A program made the position numbers and the translations under genes. The notes under the pieces were generated by a model. That model saw only the letters and a program-made list of their open reading frames with translations. It was not told where the DNA came from and made no database searches. From positions 248,001 to 312,000 of the forward strand of contig NZ_RWIS01000002.1 of the NCBI RefSeq assembly GCF_003944705.1: 64,000 bases of DNA, in the 5' to 3' direction. The stretch is from Hymenobacter metallilatus (GTDB lineage Bacteria; Bacteroidota; Bacteroidia; Cytophagales; Hymenobacteraceae). Of this stretch, positions 1 to 8,710 are shown one piece after another (position 1 is the first letter of the stretch; each line of letters opens with the position of its first letter).

Positions 1-71
1 GCATATCGGTTCAGGTAGTTCAATACAAACACCGTTGCTACTCCCGCTGCCACCAGTAGTATCAGCACCAT
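1..71 (-). CDS. Partial membrane protein, N-terminus only
   Basis: The first 23 codons of a leftward gene that leaves the window at its left edge. It starts at ATG (complement of 69-71) and reads MVLILLVAAGVATVFVLNY and so on, a single hydrophobic segment that fits either an N-terminal anchor or a signal peptide. No stop codon interrupts the frame before the edge. It is divergent from the phospholipase C-like gene, with about 140 bases between the two starts. Too little is present to assign a family, and the start itself is uncertain. Confidence 0.4.
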   Translation of the reverse strand, partial: MVLILLVAAGVATVFVLNYLNRY

Positions 72-214
72 AATGCGTGTAGTAAAGGAAGATACAGGGC
101 AAGTTACGCAGTGGCGGCTTGTGTGTACCTACACGAACTCAACAACCACCAGGCAAGCCCGGCCGTACTCAGGGAGCCAGTAGCCACCTAACAGTATCGG
201 CGGGGCACCTTCCT

Positions 215-1480
215 ATGCGTAAATGGATACTTGCCCTGGCCCTGGTGCTGGGGCTGACTGCTTTGCCCGCCCGCGCCTACTCCGTACTTACCCACCAAGC
301 CAACGTAGATTCCAGCTGGCAGCGCTGTCTGGTGCCGTTGCTACAGGGCCGCTACCCGGGTAGCACCGAGGAGCAGCTGAATGAGGCCAAAAGTTATGCC
401 TACGGCGGTTCCATCCTGCAGGATATGGGGTACTACCCGTTCGGGTCGGTGCTGTTTACCAACCTCACGCACTACGTCCGTTCCGGCGACTTTGTGCGCA
501 ATCTGCTTAATGAGGCCCACAGCCGCAACGAATACGCCTTTGCCCTGGGGGCGCTGGCGCACTACGCGGCCGACATCAACGGCCACCCCGAGGGTACCAA
601 CCGGGCCATGCCCAGCGTGTATCCTGAGCTTAAGGCCAAGTTTGGCAACAGCATCACCTACGAGGAAGCCCCCATTCAGCACACCCAGCTAGAGTTTGCA
701 TTTGATGTAGTGCAGGTGGCTGCAGGCCGCTACCGCACCGCCGATTATCAGCGCTACATCGGTTTTCAGGTAAGCAAGCCGGTGCTGGAGCGGGCTTTCC
801 TGAAAACCTACGGGCTGGAGCTGGGCCAGGTCGTGTTCAACGTGGATTTGGCGGTCAGCTCGTTCCGGTTTGCCGTGCGCAGCCTGATTCCGATTGCCAG
901 CCGGGCTGCCTGGCAGAGTCAGAAGAAGGAAATCCGCCGGCTCAGCCCCCAGGCCCGGCGCCGGGAATATGTATATAAGGAAAGTGAGCGGGCCTACCGG
1001 AAGCGGTATGGCACCGACTACGAGCATCCGGGTACCGGCGCGCGCGTGTTATCGTACGTGGTGCGGGTGCTGCCCAAGATTGGCCCCCTGAAACCATTTG
1101 CCTTCAAGCTGCCTACCCCTGAGGCCCAGGAGCTGTTCAAGGCCAGTTTTCGGAGCGTGATGCGCAACTACTGCAGCCTACTGGAGCAGGAGCCGCGCGA
1201 TACCACAGCCGCTGCTCCCCGCCTGGCCAATACCGATTTCGATACCGGCCGTCCTACTAAGCTGGGGGAATATGCCCTGACCGATGAAACCTACGGAGAG
1301 TGGCTCCGCAAGCTGGCCGATAGAAAATTTGAGCACCTGACGGCCGTTCAGCAGCAGCATATTCTGGCATTTTTCAGCACCCCGGTCCAAACGCCGGTTG
1401 CTACCGAGGAGAAAGAAGCAGACAAGCGGAAAGAAACGCTGGAGGCCTTGCAGCAGCTGCGGACCAAAAAGCCGGAGTAG
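215..1480 (+). CDS. Secreted zinc-dependent phospholipase C-like protein
   Basis: 421 residues. The start at 215 is chosen because it begins directly with a signal peptide (MRKWILALALVLG, cleavage after ARA); an upstream in-frame start at 119 would only add a non-hydrophobic leader. The mature protein opens with YSVLTHQ and continues with His/Asp-rich helices including LTHYVRSGDF (about residue 90) and GALAHYAADINGHPEG (about residue 115), the pattern of the all-helical zinc phospholipase C / S1-P1 nuclease fold. It should act outside the cytoplasm. In classical members the mature N-terminal Trp binds zinc; here the mature end appears to be Tyr. The substrate cannot be predicted. The C-terminal 60 residues are charged and low-complexity. 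Confidence 0.75.
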   Translation: MRKWILALALVLGLTALPARAYSVLTHQANVDSSWQRCLVPLLQGRYPGSTEEQLNEAKSYAYGGSILQDMGYYPFGSVLFTNLTHYVRSGDFVRNLLNEAHSRNEYAFALGALAHYAADINGHPEGTNRAMPSVYPELKAKFGNSITYEEAPIQHTQLEFAFDVVQVAAGRYRTADYQRYIGFQVSKPVLERAFLKTYGLELGQVVFNVDLAVSSFRFAVRSLIPIASRAAWQSQKKEIRRLSPQARRREYVYKESERAYRKRYGTDYEHPGTGARVLSYVVRVLPKIGPLKPFAFKLPTPEAQELFKASFRSVMRNYCSLLEQEPRDTTAAAPRLANTDFDTGRPTKLGEYALTDETYGEWLRKLADRKFEHLTAVQQQHILAFFSTPVQTPVATEEKEADKRKETLEALQQLRTKKPE

Positions 1481-1505
1481 GCGCAACACCTCCAGCCGCC
1501 CTATA

Positions 1506-1571
1506 ACCAGCCGCCCCGATTGGTTCCTGTTACCTGCGCAGCGCAGACGGGAACAAATCGGGGCTGGTGCT
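1506..1571. terminator. Imperfect hairpin after the phospholipase C-like gene
   Basis: An imperfect inverted repeat (arms about 1506-1529 and 1547-1571; AGCCGCCCCGATT against AATCGGGGCTGG) lies 25 bases after the stop codon at 1480. There is no clear T-run, so it may be a repeat remnant instead of a terminator. Confidence 0.35.
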
Positions 1572-1641
1572 ACTTCGGGTTTCTGGTTCGTAGCTGTTTG
1601 CCTCAGTGGGTAGGGCCCCGGACGGGCAAATGCATACCCGT

Positions 1642-1827
1642 TTAGTAGTGGCGGTAGGCGCGGTACAAGCGGTAGTTGGGCCGGTGCGTGTGCGAGTAGC
1701 CGCGCTGCTTGGCCTTTACGGAAGGCAGCCGACGGCTTCCGAAAATACCGTTGGCTGAAGCCTGGCCGGGGAGGCAGAAAGACAGGGCAAACAAAACAAG
1801 GCTGAGTTTCAGGAGGCGCAGGTACAT
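1642..1827 (-). CDS. Small secreted basic protein
   Basis: 61 residues. The start at 1827 gives a clean signal peptide (MYLRLLKLSLVLFALSFCLPG, then QASA); the reading frame continues upstream but that extension is not signal-like. The mature part is only about 37 residues, rich in Arg, Tyr and His, and ends in LYRAYRHY. No family recognised. It stands alone between the convergent phospholipase C-like gene and the efflux operon. A short secreted basic peptide of this type could be a cell-envelope component, but no function is claimed. Confidence 0.5.
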   Translation of the reverse strand: MYLRLLKLSLVLFALSFCLPGQASANGIFGSRRLPSVKAKQRGYSHTHRPNYRLYRAYRHY

Positions 1828-2039
1828 ATGCAGCGGGCGTTTAATGGGGTTAGGAGCTATTGTTGCAACAAAGCTAGCGGCCCCCATTAAGCTGTACGGT
1901 ATGCTTCGCCCGACTGGGCCGGTTCCTCTTTGAACAGGCGAATATGATATGCGAATGGGGCCGGATAGCCAGAAGGCTCAGCCATGCCTAATGTCCGAGT
2001 AGCCCATCTGTGCCGGACAAAATTACCAGGAAACGTGCC

Positions 2040-3464
2040 TTATGGTTGGGCGGGACCCTGTTGTACCAATCCGCTACTGAGGCGGCGCAGCACAATTTCG
2101 GCCTGCTTGGCCTGGTACCGGATATCAAGCAGCCGTACCTCGGCATCGAGCTGGGTGCGTTGGGCTTCGCGCAGGGCCAGGGGCGTGAGCAGCCCCAGGC
2201 GGTAGCGCTCCAGGGCAATGGCCACGTTTTCGCGGGCCAGCAGAATATTAGCTTCCTCCAGTTGTAGCAGCTGCAGGCGGTTCTGGTACTGGGCCCAGGC
2301 CTGCTCGGCTTCCGCATCCAGCTGCAGTTGCGTCTGGTCGAGCTGCAGCTGGCTTTGCGCTTCGGTAATGCGGGCATTCTGCTCGAGGCGGTTACGGTTG
2401 AAACCGTCGAAAATAGGCACGGTAGCTACCACCCCATAGTTCAGGCCGTAAGTGCGGCCGGTGTTGGTTACGAGCTGCGTCCCAAAAAAAGCGGCCCCGT
2501 TTACGTTGCGGTTCAGCCCGTAGCCAGAGGTGAGGCCAATTTGCGGAAAGCGGGACGCCCGGATCAGCTTCCGGTCGTAGGTGGCTACCTCGGTGTTGGT
2601 GCGGGCCTGCTGGAGGCGGGGGTTGTTCTGCCGGATCTGGTTTAGCACCACGTCGCGGTTCAGGTCCGGCGTTACCACAATGGAGTCCTGGGGCTGAAAG
2701 TTGAGGTTGGGGTTGCGGCCCAGGAGGTTGTTCAGGGTTATTTTGGCCGTTTGCAGCGCCTCCTGCTGCTGAATCAGGATGGAACGGTCGGCATTGTAGT
2801 CAACGCGGGCCGTGAGTACCTCCACTCTAGCCGCCACGCCCACCTCTACCCGGGCCTGGGTAAGGTCGATGCGGGCCTGCCCGATTTTCAGGGCCTCTTC
2901 AATGGATTTAATCTTACCGGACTCCCGTACCACCACAAAATACGCATCGGTGATACTGGCCACGGTTTCCTCCACGGTAGCCCGGGTAAGCTGGCGCTGG
3001 CTTTGCTCCAGGGCCTGCAGCCGGTCGTAGGCGATGAACATGCCGAAGCCGTCAAAAATGGTCCAGGTAGCGGCTACGTTGGTATTGAGCAGGTTGGATT
3101 TGGCCCCATTGGCAATGCTGGGGTCGGGGCGGCTGGAAGACTCCTGCCGCACGTTGTTGCGGTTGAAAGTGCGGGTAAAATTGCCGTTCACCACGGGCAG
3201 CTGCCCGGCATTGCCGCGGGTAACGTTGTTTTCGGCAATGCGCTCATCCTGCCGCGAAAGCCGGATAGCATAGTTGTTCTCTACGCCAATACGGATAGCC
3301 TCGGCCAGCGTGAGTGGTGGGGCCGGAGCTACGGTTTCGGGCTTTTCCGTTTGCGGTTTGCTCTGGGGCTGCGTGACCGGCGCCCGGGACGGAAGCACCG
3401 GTTGTTGTGCCAGCAGCGGGAGGGGAGCTACCAGCAGCAGGGCGGAAAGAAAGAGTTGACGCAT
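2040..3464 (-). CDS. TolC-family outer membrane efflux protein (RND operon)
   Basis: 474 residues with signal peptide (MRQLFLSALLLVAPLPLLAQ), a Pro-rich linker to about residue 50, then the two helical-hairpin repeats of the outer membrane efflux protein family, starting at LTLAEAIRIGVENNYAIRL. TolC trimers form the outer membrane and periplasmic tunnel of tripartite pumps. It is the last gene of a leftward operon after the membrane fusion protein (6816-7976) and RND pump (3637-6717), which makes its partnership clear. The 172-base gap before it carries degenerate inverted repeats but no obvious terminator. Substrate unknown. Confidence 0.93.
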   Translation of the reverse strand: MRQLFLSALLLVAPLPLLAQQPVLPSRAPVTQPQSKPQTEKPETVAPAPPLTLAEAIRIGVENNYAIRLSRQDERIAENNVTRGNAGQLPVVNGNFTRTFNRNNVRQESSSRPDPSIANGAKSNLLNTNVAATWTIFDGFGMFIAYDRLQALEQSQRQLTRATVEETVASITDAYFVVVRESGKIKSIEEALKIGQARIDLTQARVEVGVAARVEVLTARVDYNADRSILIQQQEALQTAKITLNNLLGRNPNLNFQPQDSIVVTPDLNRDVVLNQIRQNNPRLQQARTNTEVATYDRKLIRASRFPQIGLTSGYGLNRNVNGAAFFGTQLVTNTGRTYGLNYGVVATVPIFDGFNRNRLEQNARITEAQSQLQLDQTQLQLDAEAEQAWAQYQNRLQLLQLEEANILLARENVAIALERYRLGLLTPLALREAQRTQLDAEVRLLDIRYQAKQAEIVLRRLSSGLVQQGPAQP

Positions 3465-3479
3465 ATCGTGAACCTCACC

Positions 3480-3625
3480 TCCTAGCCCTCCTCTCCTGGG
3501 GGGAGAGGGGCACCCAGCTTTTAGCTTGTTAGAGCTAGTTGCCTGCGCTACGAGGATGAATAGGAAAGTTAGAAGCTAGAAATTAGTCCCCCTTCTACCC
3601 CAGGCGAAGGGGCGAGGGGGTGAAG
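3480..3625. repeat. Degenerate inverted repeat between pump and TolC genes
   Basis: Two GC/CT-rich blocks (about 3480-3517, CCTCCTCTCCTGGGGGGAG, and about 3585-3625, CCCCAGGCGAAGGGGCGAG) are roughly inverted copies of each other. Each block also folds on itself. They occupy the space between the RND and TolC genes of one operon. It resembles, but is not the same sequence as, the strong inverted repeat at 51598-51747. Confidence 0.5.
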
Positions 3626-3636
3626 GCCCCGTGAGG

Positions 3637-6600
3637 TCAGGCGGCAACGGCTTTTTCTTCGGCTTCGGCGTGCTTGTGCTTTTTGGCCGTAGCAAAATAA
3701 GAGTACATCACCGGCACTACGTACAGGGTAAGGGCCGTGGCGAAGAACAGCCCACCCACCACGCCAATGCCCATGGCCCGGCGGCTGAGAGCACCCGCGC
3801 CGGTAGCCACGGCAATGGGCAAAATGCCCAGAATGGCGCACAGGCTCGTCATCAGAATGGGGCGGAAGCGGGCGGTGGCACCTTCAATCAGGCCAGTCAT
3901 GTAGTCTTTACCGTTTTCTACCTGCTGGTTGGCAAACTCCACAATGAGAATACCATTCTTGGTTACCAGTCCCACCAGCATAATAATGCCAATTTGGGAG
4001 AACAGATTGAGGGTCTGGTTGAAATACCACAGACTGAGCAGTGCTCCCGACAATGCCAGCGGCACCGTTACCATGATAATAACCGGGTCGCGGAAGCTCT
4101 CGAACTGGGCCGCCAGCACCAGGTAAATGAGTACCAGCGCCAACCCGAAGGCAAACACAAGGCTGCTGGAGCTCTCCTGAAAGTCGCGGGAGGCCCCCGC
4201 CAACTCCGTGCTGAAGGTATCATCCAGGCTTTTATCGGCAATGGCCTGCATGGCGGCAATACCGTCGCCGAGGGTGCGGCCGGGAGCCAGTGAAGCCGAA
4301 AAAGTAGCTGAGTTGTAGCGGTTGAAGCGGTAGAGCTGGGGCGGGGTGCTGCTCTCCTCCAACCGAATCACATTGTCAAGCTGAATCAGCTCCCCGTCGG
4401 CATTTTTCACCGAGAGCAGGCGCACATCCAGGGGCTGGCTCCGGTCTTCGCGTGCCACCTGCCCGATAATCTGGTACTGCTTGCCCTCCCGGATGAAGTA
4501 GCCGTACCGCTGCCCACTGAGGCCAGCCTGCAAGGTTTGCGAAATGCTCTGCACCGATACGCCCAGACTCTGCGCCTTTTCCCGGTCGATGTTCACGCGC
4601 AGTTCCGGCTTATTAAACTTTAGGTTCACATCCACAAACTGGAAGGTGGGGTCCTGGCGGGCCGCATCCAGAAACTTGGGTACGGCCGTGCGCAGCTTTT
4701 CAAAGTCCTGGCTTTGGATAACGAACTGTACGGGCAGGCCCCCGCCCCCGCCGCCAATACTCTGGTCCTGGCTCACGGAGGTGCGGGCCGCCGTCAGTTT
4801 TTTCACGCCGCTGCTCAGCTTGTCGGAGAGCTGCTGCTGGTTGAGCTGGCGGGTATCGGCCTCCCGCAGCAGCACCCGGGCAATACCCGAGTTGGCACCG
4901 CCCCCAAAACCGGGCGAGGTCACGGCAAATACGCTGCTCAGGTTTTGCTCGCCCACCGAGTCGATGGCCAGTTGCGTAATCTGGGCCATGTACGCATCCA
5001 TAAACTCGAACGAAGCGCCCTCGGGGCCAGTAGCATTCAGGTTGATGCGGCTCCGGTCTTCAACCGGTGCCAGCTCCGAGGGAATTGCCCCCATAAAATA
5101 CCAGATACCTACGCCCGTGCCCGCCACTACCAGCCAGGCCAGCCACCGGTTGCGCAAAAAAGTTTCCAGGCTGGCCTGGTAGCTCCCAATCAGGCGCTCA
5201 AAAAACGGCTCCGTTTTGCGGTAAAACCAGTTGTGCTTTTCCTCCCGCTTCAGCAGCACCGAGCACATCATGGGCGTGAGGGTGAGCGACACGAAGGCTG
5301 AAATCAGTACCGAGCCGGCCACCACAATCCCGAATTCCCGGAACAGGCGGCCGGTAATGCCCGTCAGGAATACCACCGGCAGGAACACCGCCGCCAGCAC
5401 AATAGTCGTACTGATGACGGCCATCAGAATTTCTTCGGAACCCTTTACAGCGGCCGTTTTGGGGTCTTCGCCTTCCTCAATCCGTGAATAGATGTTTTCC
5501 AGCACCACAATGGCATCATCTACCACCAGGCCAATGGCCAGCACCACCGCCAGCAGCGTGAGCACATTGATGGAGAAGTCCATCAGGTACATCACGAAGA
5601 AGATACCGATGAGTGACACCGGAATGGCCACCACCGGGATAATAGTGGAACGCCAGTCGCGCAGAAACAGGAAGATGATGATAACCACCAGCACGAAGGC
5701 CTCAATGATGGTGTGCTCAACCTCGTTGATGGATTTGCGGATAAAAACGGAGTTGTCGAAGCCCGATTTCAGCACCAGGTCCTTGGGCAGGTCCTTGCCG
5801 TACTGCTGCACGCGCTGATTAAACTCGTCGGCAATGTCAATCTGGTTGGAACCGGGCTGCGGAATAACGGCCAACCCCACCATAGGCACCCCGTTGACCT
5901 TAAAAATGGTCTGGTCGTTTTCGGGATAGAGCTCCGCGTACCCAATGTCGGACAGGCGCACCAGGGAAGTGGCGTCCTTGCGGATGATAAGGTTGTTGAA
6001 ATCCTGCACGGAACTCAGGCGGCCCATAGTGCGCAGGGTAAGCTGGGTAGCCTGGCCCTGCACGGCCCCGCTGGGCAGCTCCACGTTTTCGCGGGTGAGG
6101 GCCTGCTGCACCTCCACGGGACTTACGCGCAACGCCGTGAGTTTCACCGGGTCCAGCCACAGGCGCATGGAGTACTTCCGCTCCCCGAACACCCGCACCT
6201 CCGACACGCCCGGAATGGTTTGCAGACGCTCTTTCAGGACGTTGTTGGCGTAATCAGTCAGCTCCAGCAAAGTGCGCTTGTTGCTGCTGAGGTAGGTCAT
6301 TACAATAGGCTGAGAGTCGGCGTTGGCCTTGCTCACCACGGGCGGGTCAATATCCCGGGGCAGGCGGCCCTGCGCCCCCGATACCTTGTCGCGCACGTCG
6401 TTGGCGGCGGTTTCCAGGTCGGCGTCGAGGTCAAACTCCACCGTAATCTGGGTGCGCCCGTCCCGGGAGGTAGAGGTCAGGTTCTTGATGCCCTGAATTC
6501 CGTTGAGGGCTTCTTCCAGCGGCTCGGTTACCTGACCCTGCATCACATCGGCCGAGGCCCCGGTATAGCTGGCCGACACGGTAATGATGGGCGGATCCAC

Positions 6601-6717
6601 GCTGGGGTACTCGCGCACACTCAAATACCGAAACCCAATGACCCCGAAAATTACAATCACCAGACTCATCACAATGGCGAGAACTGGTCGGTTTATGCTG
6701 GTGCTGGATAAACTCAT
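3637..6717 (-). CDS. RND efflux pump, AcrB/HAE1-like inner membrane subunit
   Basis: 1026 residues, the normal length for the hydrophobe/amphiphile efflux RND family. The N-terminus (SSTSINRPVLAIVMSLVIV) is the first TM helix, followed by the first periplasmic porter domain, TM2-7 (about 330-550), the second porter domain and TM8-12. The proton-relay residues are visible: the Asp pair in LAIGLVVDDAIVVLENI (about residue 405) and the Lys in LVTKNGILIVEFANQ (about residue 940). It exports small molecules by proton antiport with the neighbouring fusion protein and TolC. A glycine run (GGGGGLP, about residue 660) sits in the second porter domain. Substrate cannot be read from sequence. Confidence 0.96.
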   Translation of the reverse strand: MSLSSTSINRPVLAIVMSLVIVIFGVIGFRYLSVREYPSVDPPIITVSASYTGASADVMQGQVTEPLEEALNGIQGIKNLTSTSRDGRTQITVEFDLDADLETAANDVRDKVSGAQGRLPRDIDPPVVSKANADSQPIVMTYLSSNKRTLLELTDYANNVLKERLQTIPGVSEVRVFGERKYSMRLWLDPVKLTALRVSPVEVQQALTRENVELPSGAVQGQATQLTLRTMGRLSSVQDFNNLIIRKDATSLVRLSDIGYAELYPENDQTIFKVNGVPMVGLAVIPQPGSNQIDIADEFNQRVQQYGKDLPKDLVLKSGFDNSVFIRKSINEVEHTIIEAFVLVVIIIFLFLRDWRSTIIPVVAIPVSLIGIFFVMYLMDFSINVLTLLAVVLAIGLVVDDAIVVLENIYSRIEEGEDPKTAAVKGSEEILMAVISTTIVLAAVFLPVVFLTGITGRLFREFGIVVAGSVLISAFVSLTLTPMMCSVLLKREEKHNWFYRKTEPFFERLIGSYQASLETFLRNRWLAWLVVAGTGVGIWYFMGAIPSELAPVEDRSRINLNATGPEGASFEFMDAYMAQITQLAIDSVGEQNLSSVFAVTSPGFGGGANSGIARVLLREADTRQLNQQQLSDKLSSGVKKLTAARTSVSQDQSIGGGGGGLPVQFVIQSQDFEKLRTAVPKFLDAARQDPTFQFVDVNLKFNKPELRVNIDREKAQSLGVSVQSISQTLQAGLSGQRYGYFIREGKQYQIIGQVAREDRSQPLDVRLLSVKNADGELIQLDNVIRLEESSTPPQLYRFNRYNSATFSASLAPGRTLGDGIAAMQAIADKSLDDTFSTELAGASRDFQESSSSLVFAFGLALVLIYLVLAAQFESFRDPVIIMVTVPLALSGALLSLWYFNQTLNLFSQIGIIMLVGLVTKNGILIVEFANQQVENGKDYMTGLIEGATARFRPILMTSLCAILGILPIAVATGAGALSRRAMGIGVVGGLFFATALTLYVVPVMYSYFATAKKHKHAEAEEKAVAA

Positions 6718-6722
6718 AGTGG

Positions 6723-6813
6723 TTTTCTCGCAGAGGTTCGCAGAGATATTCGCAGCAGGTAGCAGAGCCTCCGCACTCCCCGGCGAATACCTCTGCGAAC
6801 CTCTGCGAGAGAA
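6723..6813. repeat. 31-bp near-perfect inverted repeat inside the efflux operon
   Basis: Arms 6723-6753 and 6783-6813 are reverse complements at 29 of 31 positions (core GCAGAGGTTCGCAGAG), separated by 29 bases. It fills almost the whole gap between the fusion-protein stop and the pump start. Within each arm the unit CGCAGAG is itself directly repeated. A transcript of the operon would fold this into a long hairpin just after the first gene, which could tune the amount of pump relative to fusion protein or stabilise the upstream mRNA (inference). Confidence 0.75.
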
Positions 6814-6815
6814 AG

Positions 6816-7976
6816 TTACTTAGTCACCTTTACCGCATCGCCCGGCTTCACCTGCAGGATACCGGTACGAATTACGGAGTCACCCACGGCCAGGCCGTCG
6901 GTAATCTGGATTAGACGGTCGGAGCGTACCCCGATTTTCACCTTTTTCGGGACCATCTTGCCCTTCTGCACCGTGTATACGCTGTAGCCGGTAGCTTCGG
7001 GAATAACGGCCTCGGTGGGCACCTGCAGGGCATCGGCCGTCTGGCTGAGCTGCAGATTTACCTTCACAAATGCGCCGGGGCGCAGCTCGTTGCGGGCGTT
7101 GGCGTAGCGGGCCCGTACGGTTTGGGTACGGCTTACGGGGTCTATCTGGGGGTCGAGGGCGTACACCCGGGCCTCGTACTTCTTATTGGATGCCTCGTCG
7201 GTAATGCTGATTGGGTCGCCGGTACGGACCAGGCTGGAAAAGCGGCTGGGTACGGTAAACTCAATCTTCACCGGTTTTACCTTCGAAAGCGTGGTAATTT
7301 CGGCGCCGGGGCTCACATAGGTTCCAACGGTAGCCGTTGTGAGGCCGAGCACTCCGTCAAACGGCGCCCGCACGTAGGCCTTGGCCAGGGAGGCGCGTAG
7401 CGTCTGCAAATCGGCCTGAGCGGTGAGCAGCTGATTGTTGGCCTGCTCGTATTCCTGGGCGCTGATGTATTCCTTGTCCAGCAACGTCCGCTGCCGCCTT
7501 TCCTGGTCGCGGAAGAGCTTGATATTGTACTCCTGCTTGCGCAGGTTCGACTGTAACTCGTCGGCGTTGATGCTCAGCAGCAGCTGGCCTTTGCGCACGG
7601 GCTGACCTTCCCGGATGCTGAGGCTGGTAATCTTTCCCGAAATCTCGCTTTTAATAACCACCGATTCTTCGGCCAGGATGGAGCCGGTAGCGGCTACCTC
7701 ATCGGCCAGGTTGGTGGCCTGTACTACGTATACCTGCACGGGTTGCTTCTGGCCGCCGCCTTTGCCACCGGGGGCGCCGCCCTTGCCGGCCCCACTGGCA
7801 CCGCCTTTGCTGCCTCCGCCCTTAGCTTCGGGGGTTTGGGCCGGGAAGTACTTGATTTTGATAAATGCCAACGCGGCAAGCACGGCCAGGGCTACCAGCA
7901 GCCACAGCAAGCGGCGGCCGGCCCCACCGGAGCGGGTGTCAGTTTCGTAAGTGTCGGGGTGTTCCTGGGTTTGCAT
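6816..7976 (-). CDS. RND pump membrane fusion protein (AcrA/HlyD family)
   Basis: 386 residues. A short cytoplasmic start, one TM helix (LLWLLVALAVLAALAFIKI, about 24-43), a Gly/Lys-rich linker (about 52-80), then the periplasmic adaptor: beta-barrel and lipoyl halves with SGKITSLSIREGQPVRKGQLL (the biotinyl-lipoyl-like motif), a helical hairpin and the C-terminal membrane-proximal domain. There is no lipobox, so it is anchored by the TM helix. It bridges the inner membrane pump to TolC and is the first gene of the operon. The Gly-Gly-Lys-rich linker after the TM helix is longer than usual. Confidence 0.93.
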   Translation of the reverse strand: MQTQEHPDTYETDTRSGGAGRRLLWLLVALAVLAALAFIKIKYFPAQTPEAKGGGSKGGASGAGKGGAPGGKGGGQKQPVQVYVVQATNLADEVAATGSILAEESVVIKSEISGKITSLSIREGQPVRKGQLLLSINADELQSNLRKQEYNIKLFRDQERRQRTLLDKEYISAQEYEQANNQLLTAQADLQTLRASLAKAYVRAPFDGVLGLTTATVGTYVSPGAEITTLSKVKPVKIEFTVPSRFSSLVRTGDPISITDEASNKKYEARVYALDPQIDPVSRTQTVRARYANARNELRPGAFVKVNLQLSQTADALQVPTEAVIPEATGYSVYTVQKGKMVPKKVKIGVRSDRLIQITDGLAVGDSVIRTGILQVKPGDAVKVTK

Positions 7977-8157
7977 GTGGGTGCTGCAACAGATAGTATC
8001 TCAGTTCGTTCGGGAAGGCGGCAACCGTCAGAACGTAACCGCCCGGGTTTGGTTAGGCCGGGAGCAAAGACGAATAATGGGGGTAAGACACAGAAAAAGC
8101 CAGCGGGTTGCGCCAGAGCGGGAATCCGCAGGAAGCGGAAGGAACAGGCAGGGTACC

Positions 8158-8165
8158 TATCTTTA
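8158..8165 (+). promoter_or_regulatory. Candidate -7 box (TATCTTTA) before the alkyltransferase-like gene
   Basis: Matches the Bacteroidota -7 consensus TAnnTTTG at 7 of 8 positions and lies 25 bases upstream of the chosen GTG start at 8191. The -33 element is not clear. Confidence 0.35.
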
Positions 8166-8190
8166 TTCCTCAGTCACTCATTTGCCATCC

Positions 8191-8547
8191 GTGTCTATAC
8201 CCCGTAACCCCACCGAAGCGCATCGTAATTTCTTCCAGGATGTGCATGAGGTAGTCCGGCTGGTGCCACCGGGGCGGGTAACTACCTACGGAGCCATTGC
8301 GCACTACCTGGGGGCCCGCCACGGGGCCCGCATGGTAGGCTGGGCCATGATGGCCGCCCATACCGCTCCCGACTACGTACCGGCGCACCGCGTTATCAAC
8401 CGCAACGGGCTGCTGACGGGCAAGCAGCATTTTGCCACGCCCACGGCTATGCAGGAAGCCCTGGAGGCCGAAGGAGTACCGGTACACGAGGATCAGGTGC
8501 TGGAATTTAAAACCCGCTTCTGGGACCCCAGCACGGAGCTGGGCTAA
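8191..8547 (+). CDS. Alkyltransferase-like protein (MGMT family, no active-site Cys)
   Basis: 118 residues from a GTG at 8191 (VSIPRNPTEAHRNFF); the longer upstream frame has no family similarity. It has the DNA-binding domain of O6-methylguanine-DNA methyltransferases: GRVTTYGAIAHYLG near residue 28, VGWAMMAAHT, then VPAHRVINRNG. The catalytic Pro-Cys-His-Arg motif reads Pro-Ala-His-Arg, so methyl transfer to Cys is impossible. Proteins like this (alkyltransferase-like, ATL) bind O6-alkylguanine and hand the lesion to nucleotide excision repair. Single gene, divergent from the efflux operon. Confidence 0.88.
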   Translation: MSIPRNPTEAHRNFFQDVHEVVRLVPPGRVTTYGAIAHYLGARHGARMVGWAMMAAHTAPDYVPAHRVINRNGLLTGKQHFATPTAMQEALEAEGVPVHEDQVLEFKTRFWDPSTELG

Positions 8548-8710
8548 CCCACCCGATACAGGCCGGAAGCTGGTTGTAAGCTATTCGCAAGCAGAACGCG
8601 CCAGCGGCCTGGAAAACAGGCGAAAAGTCCCTGCTACCCCCGCACAGGTTTCCGGCTCTGCCGGGTGCAGTTCAGCTGCCCGTAACAACGGCTGATCCGG
8701 TCCGGCAAAG

